A DNA stretch of 64,000 nucleotides from Yimella sp. cx-51 (GCF_017654605.1 NZ_CP072113.1:1054001-1118000), one strand, 5' to 3'; shown: positions 23,885 to 33,201, numbered from the stretch's first letter. Numbers and translations: made by a program. Notes: generated by a model from the sequence alone, not told the origin.

Positions 23885-24472
23885 ATGTCCGGACGCATGC
23901 GGCGACTCCTCGTGCTGCTGGCCGTGCTCGCGGTGCTGGTGGTGGTGCGGCCGCTCTTCATCGAGACCTACACCGTGCCGTCGAGTTCGATGGTGCCCAC
24001 CTTGTCGCCCGGAGATCGCATCGCGGTGCGCAAACACGTCCGGGTCGAGCGCGGTGACCTTGTGGTCTTCACCGCGGACGAAGCTTTCTACGGTGGCGCG
24101 CCCGATCAGGGTTCACTGCGCAGGATCGGTGACTGGTTCGGCATCCGTCCGGGTGAGCATGTCTACGTCAAGCGCGTCATCGCACTGCCTGGGGAACGGG
24201 TGAGTGTCGATCGCGTCGGAGTGCTGCGGGTCGAGGGGAAAGTCCAGGCGGAGCCGTACCTGCGGGCAGGGGTTCTGGCCAGCACGACGGCCTTTTCCAT
24301 CAGGGTGCCGCAGGGACGGTATTTCGTCATGGGCGACAATCGACCGGCGTCCGACGACTCCCGGAATCACCTCGGAGATCCAGGTGGAGGGAGCGTCCGA
24401 GCCGAAGACATCGTCGGAGTGGTCGTGTGGAGATACTGGCCGAGCGCAGGGTGGGGGAGCGTTGAATCGTGA
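23885..24472 (+). CDS. lepB: signal peptidase I (first of three)
   Basis: A 195-residue type I signal peptidase with an N-terminal membrane anchor (about 7-22), catalytic Ser35 in PSSSM, general-base Lys96 in YVKRVIALPGE, and the MGDNRPASDDSR box. It cleaves signal peptides at the outer face of the membrane. The start ATG 23885 follows the rplS hairpin and has no strong ribosome site; GTG 23855 is in frame but inside that hairpin. It overlaps the next signal peptidase gene by four bases. Confidence 0.9.
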   Translation: MSGRMRRLLVLLAVLAVLVVVRPLFIETYTVPSSSMVPTLSPGDRIAVRKHVRVERGDLVVFTADEAFYGGAPDQGSLRRIGDWFGIRPGEHVYVKRVIALPGERVSVDRVGVLRVEGKVQAEPYLRAGVLASTTAFSIRVPQGRYFVMGDNRPASDDSRNHLGDPGGGSVRAEDIVGVVVWRYWPSAGWGSVES

Positions 24473-25566
24473 GTGACTCCCAGTTCCGCTTGCCGCGGCG
24501 CACCCCACGTGACAGCGCCGACCAGCCGACGACGCCGATCTCCCGTGAAGAGTTAGCCGCCCTCGGCCGTCAGGACGCGCACGATCCCGCAGCGGCTGAC
24601 ACCGGCTCGATGAGTCGTGAAGAGCTCGACGCGCTCCTGCAGCGAGGACGCCGTGAACAGGTAGGCCGGTTGCCGGACGCCGGGCGCACTGAAGGAATCT
24701 CCCGCGCCCAGGTGGAGGATCTGCGCCGCCGCGGCACCGCCGAGCCAGTCGGACGCCTCCCCGACGCCGCCAGTCCGCAGACCAGGGCCGACCGGCGCTC
24801 AGTCGCGACCGATGCCCCGTCCACCGAGAATCGGCGTTGGTGGCAGCGCAAGCCCGCTGTTACCGCCGTGACCGAGAAGCAGGACGAGGAAGCGACAGCC
24901 AAGAAGAAGACATCGCTGCTGCGCGAGGTCGGCATCGTGGTCGCCATCGCGCTGGTGATGTCGATGCTGGTCAAGACCTTCCTGCTGCAGCCCTTCTGGA
25001 TTCCGTCCGGCTCCATGGAGAACACCCTCGTCCGCGGAGACCGCGTCGTGGTCAGCAAGCTGACGCCGGGCCTGTTCGAACTCGAACGCGGGGATGTCGT
25101 GGTCTTCTCCGACGACGAAGGTTGGCTCGACACCCCGAACGTCAAGCGCAGCGCACTGGCCAATGTCGTGGTGAAGCCGTTGCAGTTCGTCGGTCTCTAC
25201 CCTGAGGGCGACAACCACTTGATCAAACGGTTGATCGGTCTGCCCGGCGATCGGGTCTCGTGCACGCCTGGCCAGCCGATGCAGGTCAACGAGACGCCGG
25301 TGCAGGAGACATATCTTTTTCCCGGCGACCAGGCCTGCCAGGAACCGTTCGACATCGTGGTGCCGCCTGATCGTCTGTGGGTGATGGGAGATCACCGCAG
25401 CGCATCGAGCGACAGCCGCGCCCACGACGAGGACTCCGGTGGCAAGCGCGGATCGATCCCGATTTCCTCGGTTACGGGGCGGGCGGTTGCAATCGTATGG
25501 CCGGTGGACAGAATGGGACGTCTGAACCATCACTCCTCTACCTTCGACAAGGTGCCCACTTCATGA
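24469..25566 (+). CDS. lepB: signal peptidase I with long repetitive N-terminal region (second of three)
   Basis: A 365-residue protein. Residues 1-145 are a cytoplasmic low-complexity region with an internal repeat: SREELDALLQRG..VGRLPDAG at about 49-72 and SRAQVEDLRRRG..VGRLPDAA at 78-101. A membrane helix lies at about 152-172, then catalytic Ser182 (PSGSM), Lys253 ([11 protein letters not shown]) and MGDHRSASSDSR. It is coupled to its neighbours by GTGA and ATGA overlaps. The role of the long tail is unknown. Confidence 0.92.
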   Translation: MSDSQFRLPRRTPRDSADQPTTPISREELAALGRQDAHDPAAADTGSMSREELDALLQRGRREQVGRLPDAGRTEGISRAQVEDLRRRGTAEPVGRLPDAASPQTRADRRSVATDAPSTENRRWWQRKPAVTAVTEKQDEEATAKKKTSLLREVGIVVAIALVMSMLVKTFLLQPFWIPSGSMENTLVRGDRVVVSKLTPGLFELERGDVVVFSDDEGWLDTPNVKRSALANVVVKPLQFVGLYPEGDNHLIKRLIGLPGDRVSCTPGQPMQVNETPVQETYLFPGDQACQEPFDIVVPPDRLWVMGDHRSASSDSRAHDEDSGGKRGSIPISSVTGRAVAIVWPVDRMGRLNHHSSTFDKVPTS

Positions 25567-26348
25567 CGCACGACTCCGCGGATGCTGCGACGCCGAACGA
25601 TCCGGCCGACCACGCGACCCCGAAGGAAGGCACCGGCGACGCCTACGCACCCGGTGAGGTGCCGTCCTCGCAGGAGGAGGGCAGCAAGAAGCGGCGAGGA
25701 AGCGCCATCCGTGAGTTCGTGGTCATTGCGGCCATCGCGCTCACGCTCTCGTTCCTGGTGAAGACCTTCATCGCCCAGCCGTTCTACATCCCGTCGCAGT
25801 CGATGGAAAACACCCTCGACGTCGGCGATCGGATCGTGGTGTCGAAGTTCACGCCACAGCACTCCGACCTGCACCGCGGCGACGTCGTCGTCTTCTCCCA
25901 GCCGGCGTCCTGGGGCCCGCCGCCGCCTCCGAGCAGCAACCCCGTCAAGCGGGTCGCCAAGGAGACGCTGACCTTCATCGGCGTCCTGCCCGGGGGCGCG
26001 CAGCACGTGGTGAAGCGACTGATCGGACTGCCCGGCGACCGTGTCGAGTGCAAGCAGCAGAAGCTGTCGGTCAACGGCGCGACGCTGAACGAGACCTACC
26101 TCAAGGCCGGCTCCTTGCCGTGCGACCGCGACTTCGCCATCACCGTTCCGAAGGGGAAGATCTGGGTGATGGGCGACAACCGCAACTTCTCCTTCGACTC
26201 CCGCGGGCATGACGACGGCACCGGCACCAAGGGTTCGGTGCCCGAGTCCGACATCACCGGTCAAGTGGTGGCGGTCGCGTGGCCGGTCTCCCGTTTCCAG
26301 TCGGTGGATGCCCACCCCGAGGTGTTCGCCAAGGTGCCGAACAAGTGA
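25563..26348 (+). CDS. lepB: signal peptidase I (third of three)
   Basis: A 261-residue enzyme with a charged 48-residue cytoplasmic head, a membrane anchor at about 51-68, catalytic Ser80 (PSQSM), Lys151 ([11 protein letters not shown]) and [12 protein letters not shown]. It is closer to the second copy than to the first (shared SMENTL and [11 protein letters not shown]). It overlaps rnhB by four bases. Three active-looking paralogues in tandem suggest split substrate ranges. Confidence 0.93.
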   Translation: MTHDSADAATPNDPADHATPKEGTGDAYAPGEVPSSQEEGSKKRRGSAIREFVVIAAIALTLSFLVKTFIAQPFYIPSQSMENTLDVGDRIVVSKFTPQHSDLHRGDVVVFSQPASWGPPPPPSSNPVKRVAKETLTFIGVLPGGAQHVVKRLIGLPGDRVECKQQKLSVNGATLNETYLKAGSLPCDRDFAITVPKGKIWVMGDNRNFSFDSRGHDDGTGTKGSVPESDITGQVVAVAWPVSRFQSVDAHPEVFAKVPNK

Positions 26349-27073
26349 CCTCCCGCAAGCCCAGCCTGCGGGTCGAGCGCGCCCTGCAGCGTGAAGGCTT
26401 CGTGCGACTGGCAGGCATGGACGAGGTGGGGCGCGGTGCTCTTGCCGGCCCGGTATCGGTCGGCGTCGTAGTGATCGATGCGTCGACACGGTCTGCTCCG
26501 GCCGGTGTCCGCGACAGCAAGCTGCTCACCCCTGCGGCGCGCACGGCAATGGTGCCGAGGGTGCAGCGCTGGGCGACCGAGCACGCCGTCGGTCACGCGA
26601 GCGCGGCCGAGATCGACCAGATCGGCATCATCGCGGCGCTGCGGCTCGCCGGACGACGGGCCTTGGCCCAACTCACCGAGGTGCCCGATCTGGTGATCCT
26701 CGACGGAAGCCACGACTGGTTGACCGATCCCGCGGGCATGGGTCTGCTCGCGCTGGTGTCGGACGTGCCTGAGGCTCCGCCGGTGCGCACGATGGTCAAG
26801 GCGGACATGAAGTGCTCGTCCGTGGCGGCAGCGAGTGTGCTGGCGAAGGTGGAGCGGGACGGGATGCTCATCGAGATGCACGAGCAGCATCCCCACTTCA
26901 ACTGGGCCGGCAACAAGGGCTACTCGGCACCCGACCACCTCGCGGCCCTTGACGTCCACGGCCCGTGCGAGCTGCACAGGCGATCGTGGCGCAGGTTCGT
27001 CACGCCGCTGGATCCCGCGGGTGAACAGACGCGGCCTACAGTGGGATCCGATTCGGTGAAGGAGGGTGCGTGA
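26345..27073 (+). CDS. rnhB: ribonuclease HII
   Basis: The 242-residue enzyme removes RNA from RNA-DNA hybrids and single ribonucleotides from DNA. The active-site pattern is present: [14 protein letters not shown] with the DE pair, the central Asp in [10 protein letters not shown], and [21 protein letters not shown]. The GTG start overlaps the lepB stop; the 3' end overlaps the DUF2469 start. This lepB-rnhB-DUF2469-yraN order is standard in Actinobacteria. Confidence 0.95.
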   Translation: MTSRKPSLRVERALQREGFVRLAGMDEVGRGALAGPVSVGVVVIDASTRSAPAGVRDSKLLTPAARTAMVPRVQRWATEHAVGHASAAEIDQIGIIAALRLAGRRALAQLTEVPDLVILDGSHDWLTDPAGMGLLALVSDVPEAPPVRTMVKADMKCSSVAAASVLAKVERDGMLIEMHEQHPHFNWAGNKGYSAPDHLAALDVHGPCELHRRSWRRFVTPLDPAGEQTRPTVGSDSVKEGA

Positions 27074-27375
27074 GCGCCGAGGATCTTGAGAAGTACGAGA
27101 CCGAGCAGGAGCTCCAGCTCTACCGCGAGTACCGCGACGTCGTCGGACTCTTCACCCACGTGGTCGAGACCGAACGTCGTTTCTACTTGTGCAACGAGGT
27201 CGACGTCCTGGTGCGCGGTGAGGGCGCCGAGGTCTTCTTCGACGTACGCATGAACGACGCCTGGGTCTGGGACGTCTACCGGCAGGCCCGATTCGTCAAG
27301 AACGTGCGCGTCCTGACCTTCAAGGACGTCAACGTCGAAGAACTGCCCCCGCGCGACCTCCAACTTCCGGAGTGA
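27070..27375 (+). CDS. DUF2469 family protein
   Basis: A 101-residue acidic protein ([50 protein letters not shown]) found across Actinobacteria next to rnhB. No biochemical function is known. The GTG start overlaps rnhB by four bases. It has no membrane segment or signal peptide. Confidence 0.93.
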   Translation: MSAEDLEKYETEQELQLYREYRDVVGLFTHVVETERRFYLCNEVDVLVRGEGAEVFFDVRMNDAWVWDVYRQARFVKNVRVLTFKDVNVEELPPRDLQLPE

Positions 27376-27462
27376 TCCACAGCCGGGTCGAACACTCGGC
27401 TTCATCCACAGGACTAGCTCGCCCGGTGTCGTCGAGCGCTCCGTCAGCGCAAGCTCTGCCGC

Positions 27463-27840
27463 ATGAGCGAAGAGATGACGATCCATCGGCAGTCCTTGGG
27501 CGCCACGGGCGAAGAGATTGCGGTCGACTACCTGAGGTCGATGAATTGGCTTGTGCTGGAACGCAACTGGCGCTGCCCTACGGGTGAGCTGGATATCGTC
27601 GGCTTCGACGAGGCGGATGCGTGCGTGGTGGCCGTGGAGGTCAAGACCCGCACCACCGAATTCTTCGGACGGCCGGTCGAGGCGGTCAAACAGGACAAGA
27701 TCGACCGTCTGCACCGCCTGATCCGGCAATGGCTGCACGAGCACCATGTGCGCGCGAGAGAAGTACGGGTCGACCTGATCGGGATCGTCCTGCAACACGG
27801 CAGCGTGGCCGATCTGGAGCACCTGCGTGATGTCGCATGA
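27463..27840 (+). CDS. yraN: YraN/UPF0102 family nuclease-fold protein
   Basis: A 125-residue protein with the YraN pattern LGATGEEIAVDYLRSMNW, NWRCPTGELDIVGFD and VVAVEVKTRTTEFFG, a PD-(D/E)XK-like core (GELDIV, EVK). The function is unproven; the place next to comM and dprA hints at DNA uptake or recombination. It overlaps comM by four bases. Two near-DnaA-box sequences (each one mismatch from TTRTCCACA) occur in the 87 bp upstream. Confidence 0.9.
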   Translation: MSEEMTIHRQSLGATGEEIAVDYLRSMNWLVLERNWRCPTGELDIVGFDEADACVVAVEVKTRTTEFFGRPVEAVKQDKIDRLHRLIRQWLHEHHVRAREVRVDLIGIVLQHGSVADLEHLRDVA

Positions 27841-29363
27841 GCCTGAGTCGCACGCTCTGTGTTGCCGTCAACGGAATCGACGGCACCGTGGTCGATGTCG
27901 AGGCCTATGCCAGCTCCGGTCAGCCTGCCTTCAGCGTCATCGGGCTCCCCGACTCTGCGTGCAAGCAGTCGCCCGACCGCATCAGGGCCGCGGCTTCCCA
28001 CGCCGGGCTCAAACTGCCGAAGCAGAAGGTGACGGTCAATCTCTCGCCGGCCGGGCTCACAAAACACGGCTCCGGCTATGACCTCGCCATCGCGTTGGCG
28101 GTGCTCGCCACCCGTGACGTGGTCGATCCCGCTCTCATCGCCGGTGTCGTCCACCTCGGCGAGCTCGGTCTCGACGGTGAGGTGCGACCGGTGCCGGGAG
28201 TGCTGCCTGCCGTGCTCGCAGCCCGCGCACAGGGGGTGCTGACGGTGGTCGTCCCGTGTGGGAACGCGCGTGAGGCGGCGCTGGTCAGCGGGATGGAGGT
28301 TGTGCCGGCCCAGTCGCTGGCGCAGGTGGTCGATCGCTATCGCGCGATCCGCCGGCGTCGTCCTTTGCCGGAATCACCGGCGCTGCCTGACGACCGTCGA
28401 CGGCAGGAGCGTCCGCCGGCCGACATGGCCGATGTGATCGGTCAGCCGGAGGCTCGTTTCGCCCTCGAGGTGGCGGCGGCTGGTGGCCACAACCTGTCGA
28501 TGGTCGGGCCACCCGGGGCGGGCAAGACGATGTTGGCCGAACGTCTGGTCGGTTTGTTGCCGCCGTTGGAGGAGGAGGTGGCCTTGCAAGCCACTGCCAT
28601 CCATTCTGTGCTCGGCACTCTGCGTGATGGTGAGCTGATCAGGCGCCCGCCGTTCGTCGCCCCGCACCACGGAGCCAGCCTCGCAGCAATGGTGGGTGGC
28701 GGCACGCTCAAGGTGCGCCCCGGATCGATCTCGCGAGCCCACGGCGGAGTGCTCTTCCTCGACGAGTGCCCCGAGTTCAAGCGTGAGGTGCTCGATGCGT
28801 TGCGTCAACCGCTGGAGTCCGGGGTGGTGCAGGTGGCGCGGGCTGTGGGCATGTTCACCTACCCGGCACGTTTCCAACTGGTGCTGGCATCCAACCCGTG
28901 CCCGTGCGGACACGCACTTTCCCGCAGCTGCGTGTGTTCGGCGCCGGTGCTGCGCAACTACCGCAATCGACTGTCCGGGCCGCTGATGGATCGGGTCGAC
29001 GTGCAATTGCAGGTGCACGCCGTCAAGCGGGTGCACGACGCCCCACCCCAGGAGGGCACAGCGCAGATCGCCGAGCGAGTGAGAATTGCACGGCAGAGTC
29101 AACGTGGACGATGGCTGGCCGTCGGCTACTCGACCAACGCATCGGTGCCCGGCAAGTACCTACGGGATCGGCGATGGCGACTTCCGACGCAGGTCACGCG
29201 TCCCATCGATCAACAACTCGACCGGGGCACCCTCACCATGCGTGGATACGACCGCTGCCTCCGAGTGGCGTGGACGCTCGCCGATATCGCAGGCGCCGAA
29301 CGGCCTGGTGCCGATCATCTGCTGCAGTCACTGGGTCTTCGCATGGCAGCGGAGGCGGCATGA
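27837..29363 (+). CDS. comM: YifB/ComM family Mg-chelatase-like AAA+ ATPase
   Basis: A 508-residue protein with an N-terminal Lon-like S5 domain (about 1-190), then an AAA+ domain: Walker A GPPGAGKTM, Walker B GVLFLDECPEF, and a Cys cluster (SNPCPCGH, CVCSAP) typical of YifB. In Gram-negatives ComM is the branch-migration helicase used during integration of transformed DNA. It is coupled to yraN before and dprA after by overlapping starts. Confidence 0.94.
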   Translation: MSLSRTLCVAVNGIDGTVVDVEAYASSGQPAFSVIGLPDSACKQSPDRIRAAASHAGLKLPKQKVTVNLSPAGLTKHGSGYDLAIALAVLATRDVVDPALIAGVVHLGELGLDGEVRPVPGVLPAVLAARAQGVLTVVVPCGNAREAALVSGMEVVPAQSLAQVVDRYRAIRRRRPLPESPALPDDRRRQERPPADMADVIGQPEARFALEVAAAGGHNLSMVGPPGAGKTMLAERLVGLLPPLEEEVALQATAIHSVLGTLRDGELIRRPPFVAPHHGASLAAMVGGGTLKVRPGSISRAHGGVLFLDECPEFKREVLDALRQPLESGVVQVARAVGMFTYPARFQLVLASNPCPCGHALSRSCVCSAPVLRNYRNRLSGPLMDRVDVQLQVHAVKRVHDAPPQEGTAQIAERVRIARQSQRGRWLAVGYSTNASVPGKYLRDRRWRLPTQVTRPIDQQLDRGTLTMRGYDRCLRVAWTLADIAGAERPGADHLLQSLGLRMAAEAA

Positions 29364-30466
29364 TGCGCAACTATTCGTCCGATCGCCTCGCCCGGATGAA
29401 GCTCGCTGCGATTGCGGAGCCCCTTGACCGAGTGGTGACCCCCAAGATCGTCGGCCTCGAACCGCAGGCTGCCTGCGATCTCATCGAGCACGACCGTGGC
29501 AGTGCCTTCCAGCGCTGTCGCGCCCGCGCTGAGATCTTCGACGCCGAGCTGTTGGTGCGCGCAACCGAGGCGTTACAAGCGAGGGTGCTCGTGCCGGGCG
29601 ACGAGGAGTGGCCGACCGCGCTTGACGAGCTCGCTGTTCCACCCTGGTGTCTCTGGGTGCGCGGTAATGGTCGGCTTGACGATATCGTCGCGCAATCAGT
29701 GGCGATCGTCGGGTCGAGGGCGGCAAGTCCGTACGGCACGACCGTGGCACGTGGCATGGCGGGCGACCTCGCGGCCGAGCGGGTGAACGTCGTGTCCGGA
29801 GCGGCCTACGGCATTGATGTCGCAGCTCACGAAGGTTCGCTCGCCGCCGGTGCCCCGACCGTGGCGGCTCTCGCCTGTGGTCTCGATCGCGCCTACCCGG
29901 CAGCACATCGAGGTGTGCTCGACCGGATCCGTCAGGACGGTGTGCTGGTGTCGGAATACCCGCCGGGTCAAGCCCCGATGAAGTACCGCTTCCTGGCACG
30001 CAACCGCATCATCGCCGCGCTCGGTGCCGGCACGGTGGTCGTCGAGGCCGGGCTGCGATCCGGCTCGCTGAACACCGCCGGGTACGCCGCCGACCTGGGA
30101 CGGCCGGTGGGTGCCGTGCCCGGGGCGGTCACCAGTGCGACGAGTGCGGGCAGCAACGAGTTGATCCGGCAGGGTGCGCAACTGGTCTGCGACGCGGCTG
30201 AGGTGCTGGAGATGATCGGCCCGATGGACGCGTCGGCGTCGCCGCTCAAACGATCGCCCGACACCATGCTCGACGTCGTCTCCGAAGTGGCGTCGCGCAC
30301 GCGTGAGGCCTTTCCGGCGAGCCGGCCGGTGACCGTCGACCAACTCGTGCATCGAGCCGGACTCGGGATCGGCGAGGTACTTGCGGGTGTCGGCGAACTC
30401 CAGTCATTGGGGGTGATCGAGCAGGCGCCGGCGGGAGGTTGGCGGCTCACCCGCACCGGCCGTTGA
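29360..30466 (+). CDS. dprA: DNA-processing protein DprA
   Basis: A 368-residue protein with a Rossmann-type DprA core: VAIVGSRAASPYGTTVARGMA, VVSGAAYGIDVAAHEGSLA, VALACGLDRAYPAAH, SEYPPGQAPMKYRFLARNRIIA. A C-terminal winged-helix part (about 315-365) follows. It loads RecA on incoming single-stranded DNA. The double ATG at 29360 overlaps comM. A strong terminator follows. Presence with comM does not prove competence; no comEA/EC is in view. Confidence 0.95.
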   Translation: MMRNYSSDRLARMKLAAIAEPLDRVVTPKIVGLEPQAACDLIEHDRGSAFQRCRARAEIFDAELLVRATEALQARVLVPGDEEWPTALDELAVPPWCLWVRGNGRLDDIVAQSVAIVGSRAASPYGTTVARGMAGDLAAERVNVVSGAAYGIDVAAHEGSLAAGAPTVAALACGLDRAYPAAHRGVLDRIRQDGVLVSEYPPGQAPMKYRFLARNRIIAALGAGTVVVEAGLRSGSLNTAGYAADLGRPVGAVPGAVTSATSAGSNELIRQGAQLVCDAAEVLEMIGPMDASASPLKRSPDTMLDVVSEVASRTREAFPASRPVTVDQLVHRAGLGIGEVLAGVGELQSLGVIEQAPAGGWRLTRTGR

Positions 30467-30499
30467 GACCTCCGGCCGTCCACCCCGCCCCAGCACATG

Positions 30500-30532
30500 G
30501 TGCAGCCCCGACCGATCGGGTCGGGGCTGCAC
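30500..30532. terminator. terminator between dprA and the convergent metalloprotease gene
   Basis: A perfect 14-bp stem (GTGCAGCCCCGACC and complement) with a 5-nt loop sits between convergent genes, so it can serve both. Confidence 0.8.
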
Positions 30533-30575
30533 GCACGGACTCCCTGGAGGAGGGAGGGTTCTGGGTCTGTCCGAT

Positions 30576-31367
30576 TCAGTAGCCGTAGATGGCGCGAGCT
30601 CCGGCCCGGTCGGTCGAGGTCATCGACAGGTTGCTGGAGGTGCCGTTGCACTGCGGGTAATGCATGATCGACGAGCTGTCGTAGGCCGTCAGCGGGCGCC
30701 AGTTGTTGTCCTCGAAGCAAGTGCCCGCCTCGGGGCGAGTGTGCTCGTGGCGGAAGCCGAGGGTGTGGCCCAGCTCGTGCGCCATGATGTTCGAGGGGGT
30801 CCACGAACCGGCATTGAAGAGCTGGCTGGTGTTGATCAGGACGTTGCGGCTCGACTTCGAAGAGCTGGGGAAGAACGCCCGGGCGATGTAGGACGAGCCG
30901 CTCGATGCGGGCTCGACGGAGAACACCACATTGTTGTTGCGGGTGTTGCACTTGGAGTTCTGGCTCGACAGGTAGACGAAGCGAATGCCCGAGGAAGCTC
31001 CGTGCCACTGCGCGGCACCGGAAGCCATGGCGTTCGCCACTGCTGCCTGGTTGGTGCCGAACCGAGTCGACACGCAGTACGTCAGGTTGCGGGCCTGGGT
31101 GGCGGTCCACTTGTCGTCACCCGAATAGGTGCGGTTGATGATCAGCCCGTCCTTGTCGGGAGCGGTGGTCATCTCCTTGTAGTACGCCTTCAGCGCGCCC
31201 TTGTTGGCGACGGGCTCGTCGCCGTTCACGATGTACTGGTTGTCCGAGTCGCGCACCGCGCTTGCCTCGAACTCCTGGAAGCTCGGAGCCTGCGCTGCGA
31301 AAGCGCTGCCTGCCACTGCCAGCGTTGCGCAGGTGGCGAGAGCGGCACGGCTGAGTCTTCTGCTCAT
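30576..31367 (-). CDS. secreted zinc metalloprotease (metzincin, matrixin/M57-like)
   Basis: The 263-residue protein has a signal peptide (about 1-26, cleavage after AFA) and a metzincin zinc site HELGHTLGFRH at 197-207, with Met235 in SIMHYPQ as the Met-turn. Cysteines 98, 140, 217 and 240 could form disulfides outside the cell. ATG 31367 follows AGGAGA at seven-base spacing. The substrate is unknown; it resembles small actinobacterial secreted proteases. The promoter would be in the 290-bp gap upstream. Confidence 0.88.
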   Translation of the reverse strand: MSRRLSRAALATCATLAVAGSAFAAQAPSFQEFEASAVRDSDNQYIVNGDEPVANKGALKAYYKEMTTAPDKDGLIINRTYSGDDKWTATQARNLTYCVSTRFGTNQAAVANAMASGAAQWHGASSGIRFVYLSSQNSKCNTRNNNVVFSVEPASSGSSYIARAFFPSSSKSSRNVLINTSQLFNAGSWTPSNIMAHELGHTLGFRHEHTRPEAGTCFEDNNWRPLTAYDSSSIMHYPQCNGTSSNLSMTSTDRAGARAIYGY

Positions 31368-31660
31368 CGGGTGTCTCCTGGGGTGTGGCCCGGTAGGGCG
31401 GGGATTGGGACGCGTATCAACATATGAACGAGTTGGTAAACAGGTCACCCGCTAGAGGTCAAAGATGAGTCAGGACTCGGTAAAGGCAAAGCCATTGGAA
31501 ATCGGCGGTATTCAGCTCCAGCCCTGCCGTCGTTCCCGCGCGCGATCGAGCTGCGCCCCGGTGCTGACGTGCGATCACTGCACGAGCTCGCCGGTGACAC
31601 CGCGGCGCACACTGCATCGGACGCAGGGTTTTCGGTCGGGCGGGCATTAGGTTGGCAGGC
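31368..31660. other. intergenic region with a possible coding remnant before xerC
   Basis: 293 bp between the protease gene and xerC. The left part holds the protease promoter. From about 31515 one plus-strand frame reads with coding-like composition (AIELRPGADVRSLHELAGD, ASDAGFSVGRALGWQ) up to the xerC start, but it has no ATG and I recognise no family. It may be a decayed gene end. No terminator or RNA gene is seen. Confidence 0.3.
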
Positions 31661-32572
31661 ATGTCAGCGCCTGCCGATCCGCTGGTCTGCGACTACCTGA
31701 AGCATCTCGAGGTCGAACGCAACCGTTCCGCGCACACCGTCCGGGCTTACTCCGGTGATCTCGACGCGCTGCGCACTTTCCTCACCGAAGCAGGCGTGGA
31801 CGAGTGGAGCGAGGTCGGCCTGGCAGATCTGCGCTCATGGCTGGCGCACATGTCGGAGCAGGGGGCGGCGAAGTCGACGATCGCCCGCCGCGCGACGGCG
31901 GTGCGCGCCTTCTTCCGCTGGGCTGCCCGCACCGGAGCGGTGCCGACAGATCCTGCGCTGCGGCTGGCCTCGCCCAAGAAGCCGAAGTCGCTGCCCGGCG
32001 TGCTGCGGCAGTCGGAGGCGGAGGAGTTGATGCACATCGCTGCACTGGCTGCCGACGACGCCGATCCGGTGCATCTACGCGACCGCGCCGCCCTCGAACT
32101 GCTCTACGCCAGTGGCCTACGAGTCGGCGAACTGGTCGGACTCGATGTCGACGACTGCGACCGCGAACGCTGGGTGGTGCGGGTGCTCGGCAAAGGCAAC
32201 AAGGAACGGACGGTGCCCTACGGTCGCCCAGCGGCCGAAGCGATCGAGCAATGGTTGGAGCACGGACGTCCGAAGTTGGCCAACGCTGCGTCCGGGCCAG
32301 CGCTCTTCCTCGGACGGCGCGGCGGCCGCGTCGATCCGCGCACGATCAGACGCAGCCTGGAAGCCGCCCTCGGCCACGTGCCTGACGCCCCCGCGTTGAG
32401 CCCTCACGGACTACGGCACAGTGCTGCGACCCACATGCTTGAAGGCGGTGCCGATCTACGCATGGTGCAGGAGATGCTCGGTCACTCCAGCTTGGCCACC
32501 ACGCAGGTCTACACGCATGTGTCGGTCGAGCGGCTGCGGCGGTCGTTCACCCAGGCCCATCCGCGGGCCTGA
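31661..32572 (+). CDS. xerC: tyrosine recombinase XerC
   Basis: A 303-residue recombinase. The N-terminal SAM-like domain (about 5-95) binds DNA. The catalytic set is complete: Arg154, Lys178, His249, Arg252, His275, Tyr284 (SGLRVGEL, GKGNKER, HGLRHSAATH, LGHSS, YTH). It resolves chromosome dimers at dif. The place upstream of the M23 gene and rpsB is the usual actinobacterial one, which supports XerC over a phage integrase. ATG 31661 is chosen; ATG 31652 is also in frame. Confidence 0.92.
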   Translation: MSAPADPLVCDYLKHLEVERNRSAHTVRAYSGDLDALRTFLTEAGVDEWSEVGLADLRSWLAHMSEQGAAKSTIARRATAVRAFFRWAARTGAVPTDPALRLASPKKPKSLPGVLRQSEAEELMHIAALAADDADPVHLRDRAALELLYASGLRVGELVGLDVDDCDRERWVVRVLGKGNKERTVPYGRPAAEAIEQWLEHGRPKLANAASGPALFLGRRGGRVDPRTIRRSLEAALGHVPDAPALSPHGLRHSAATHMLEGGADLRMVQEMLGHSSLATTQVYTHVSVERLRRSFTQAHPRA

Positions 32573-32593
32573 TCTTCGCGCGACGCCAGCACG

Positions 32594-33127
32594 TCAGGGA
32601 ACCGGAAGCAGCACGACGCGCTGCGGCTTCAACAGCATGAGCGGGTCGCGGTAGTTGCGGTCGCCGATCACCAAGCCCCAGTGCAGGCAGGCGCGCGGTG
32701 CACAATGACTCGCCTCCGGAGTCAGGGTGCCGATGAGGTCGCCGGCACTGACCGTTGCGCCCTGCTGCACGCGTGTGGCGAGGGGCTCGTAGGTGGTGCG
32801 CCAGCCGTTGCGATGAGTCACCGCCACCGTGCCTCGTCCTGCGATGACACCTGAGAAGCTCACCACTCCGTCGCCCGCGGCATGGACGCGCGCGTCCGTC
32901 GAGGAGAGCAGGTCGACCCCGCGATGGCCGGCCGCCCACTTCTGGGACGGCGCGATGAACGGACGCACAACCGCTGGGTCCGGACGAAGCGGCCACACGT
33001 ACCCGGTGCGCGGTGCTGAGCTCACACTCGTCGGCGCCGCTGGAGGGCCCGACGGTGCCGCAGCCGGCACCACCGCCTGAGTGCCGAGCGTCGCCGACCA
33101 CATGGCCATGAGCATCAGGACCTTCAT
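32594..33127 (-). CDS. secreted M23-family peptidase
   Basis: A 177-residue protein with a signal peptide (about 1-23) and an M23/LytM domain: GHRGVDL with His68 and Asp72, and CLHWGLVIG with His149. It would be a cell-wall endopeptidase or an activator of amidases. Position between xerC and rpsB is conserved in Actinobacteria. It is convergent with xerC (21 bp between stops). Confidence 0.88.
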   Translation of the reverse strand: MKVLMLMAMWSATLGTQAVVPAAAPSGPPAAPTSVSSAPRTGYVWPLRPDPAVVRPFIAPSQKWAAGHRGVDLLSSTDARVHAAGDGVVSFSGVIAGRGTVAVTHRNGWRTTYEPLATRVQQGATVSAGDLIGTLTPEASHCAPRACLHWGLVIGDRNYRDPLMLLKPQRVVLLPVP

Positions 33128-33201
33128 GGCCCGAGCATGCGAGACCGCTGACCGCGTCGGCGGGCGCGCCAGCCGGTCTGTGGACGACCAAAGTGCTCAG
33201 G

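Noticed and set aside
31465-31650. A 61-codon plus-strand frame starting MSQDSVKAKPLE.
   Set aside because: It has no ribosome site, is unlike any family, and lies in a region where another frame has better coding bias.
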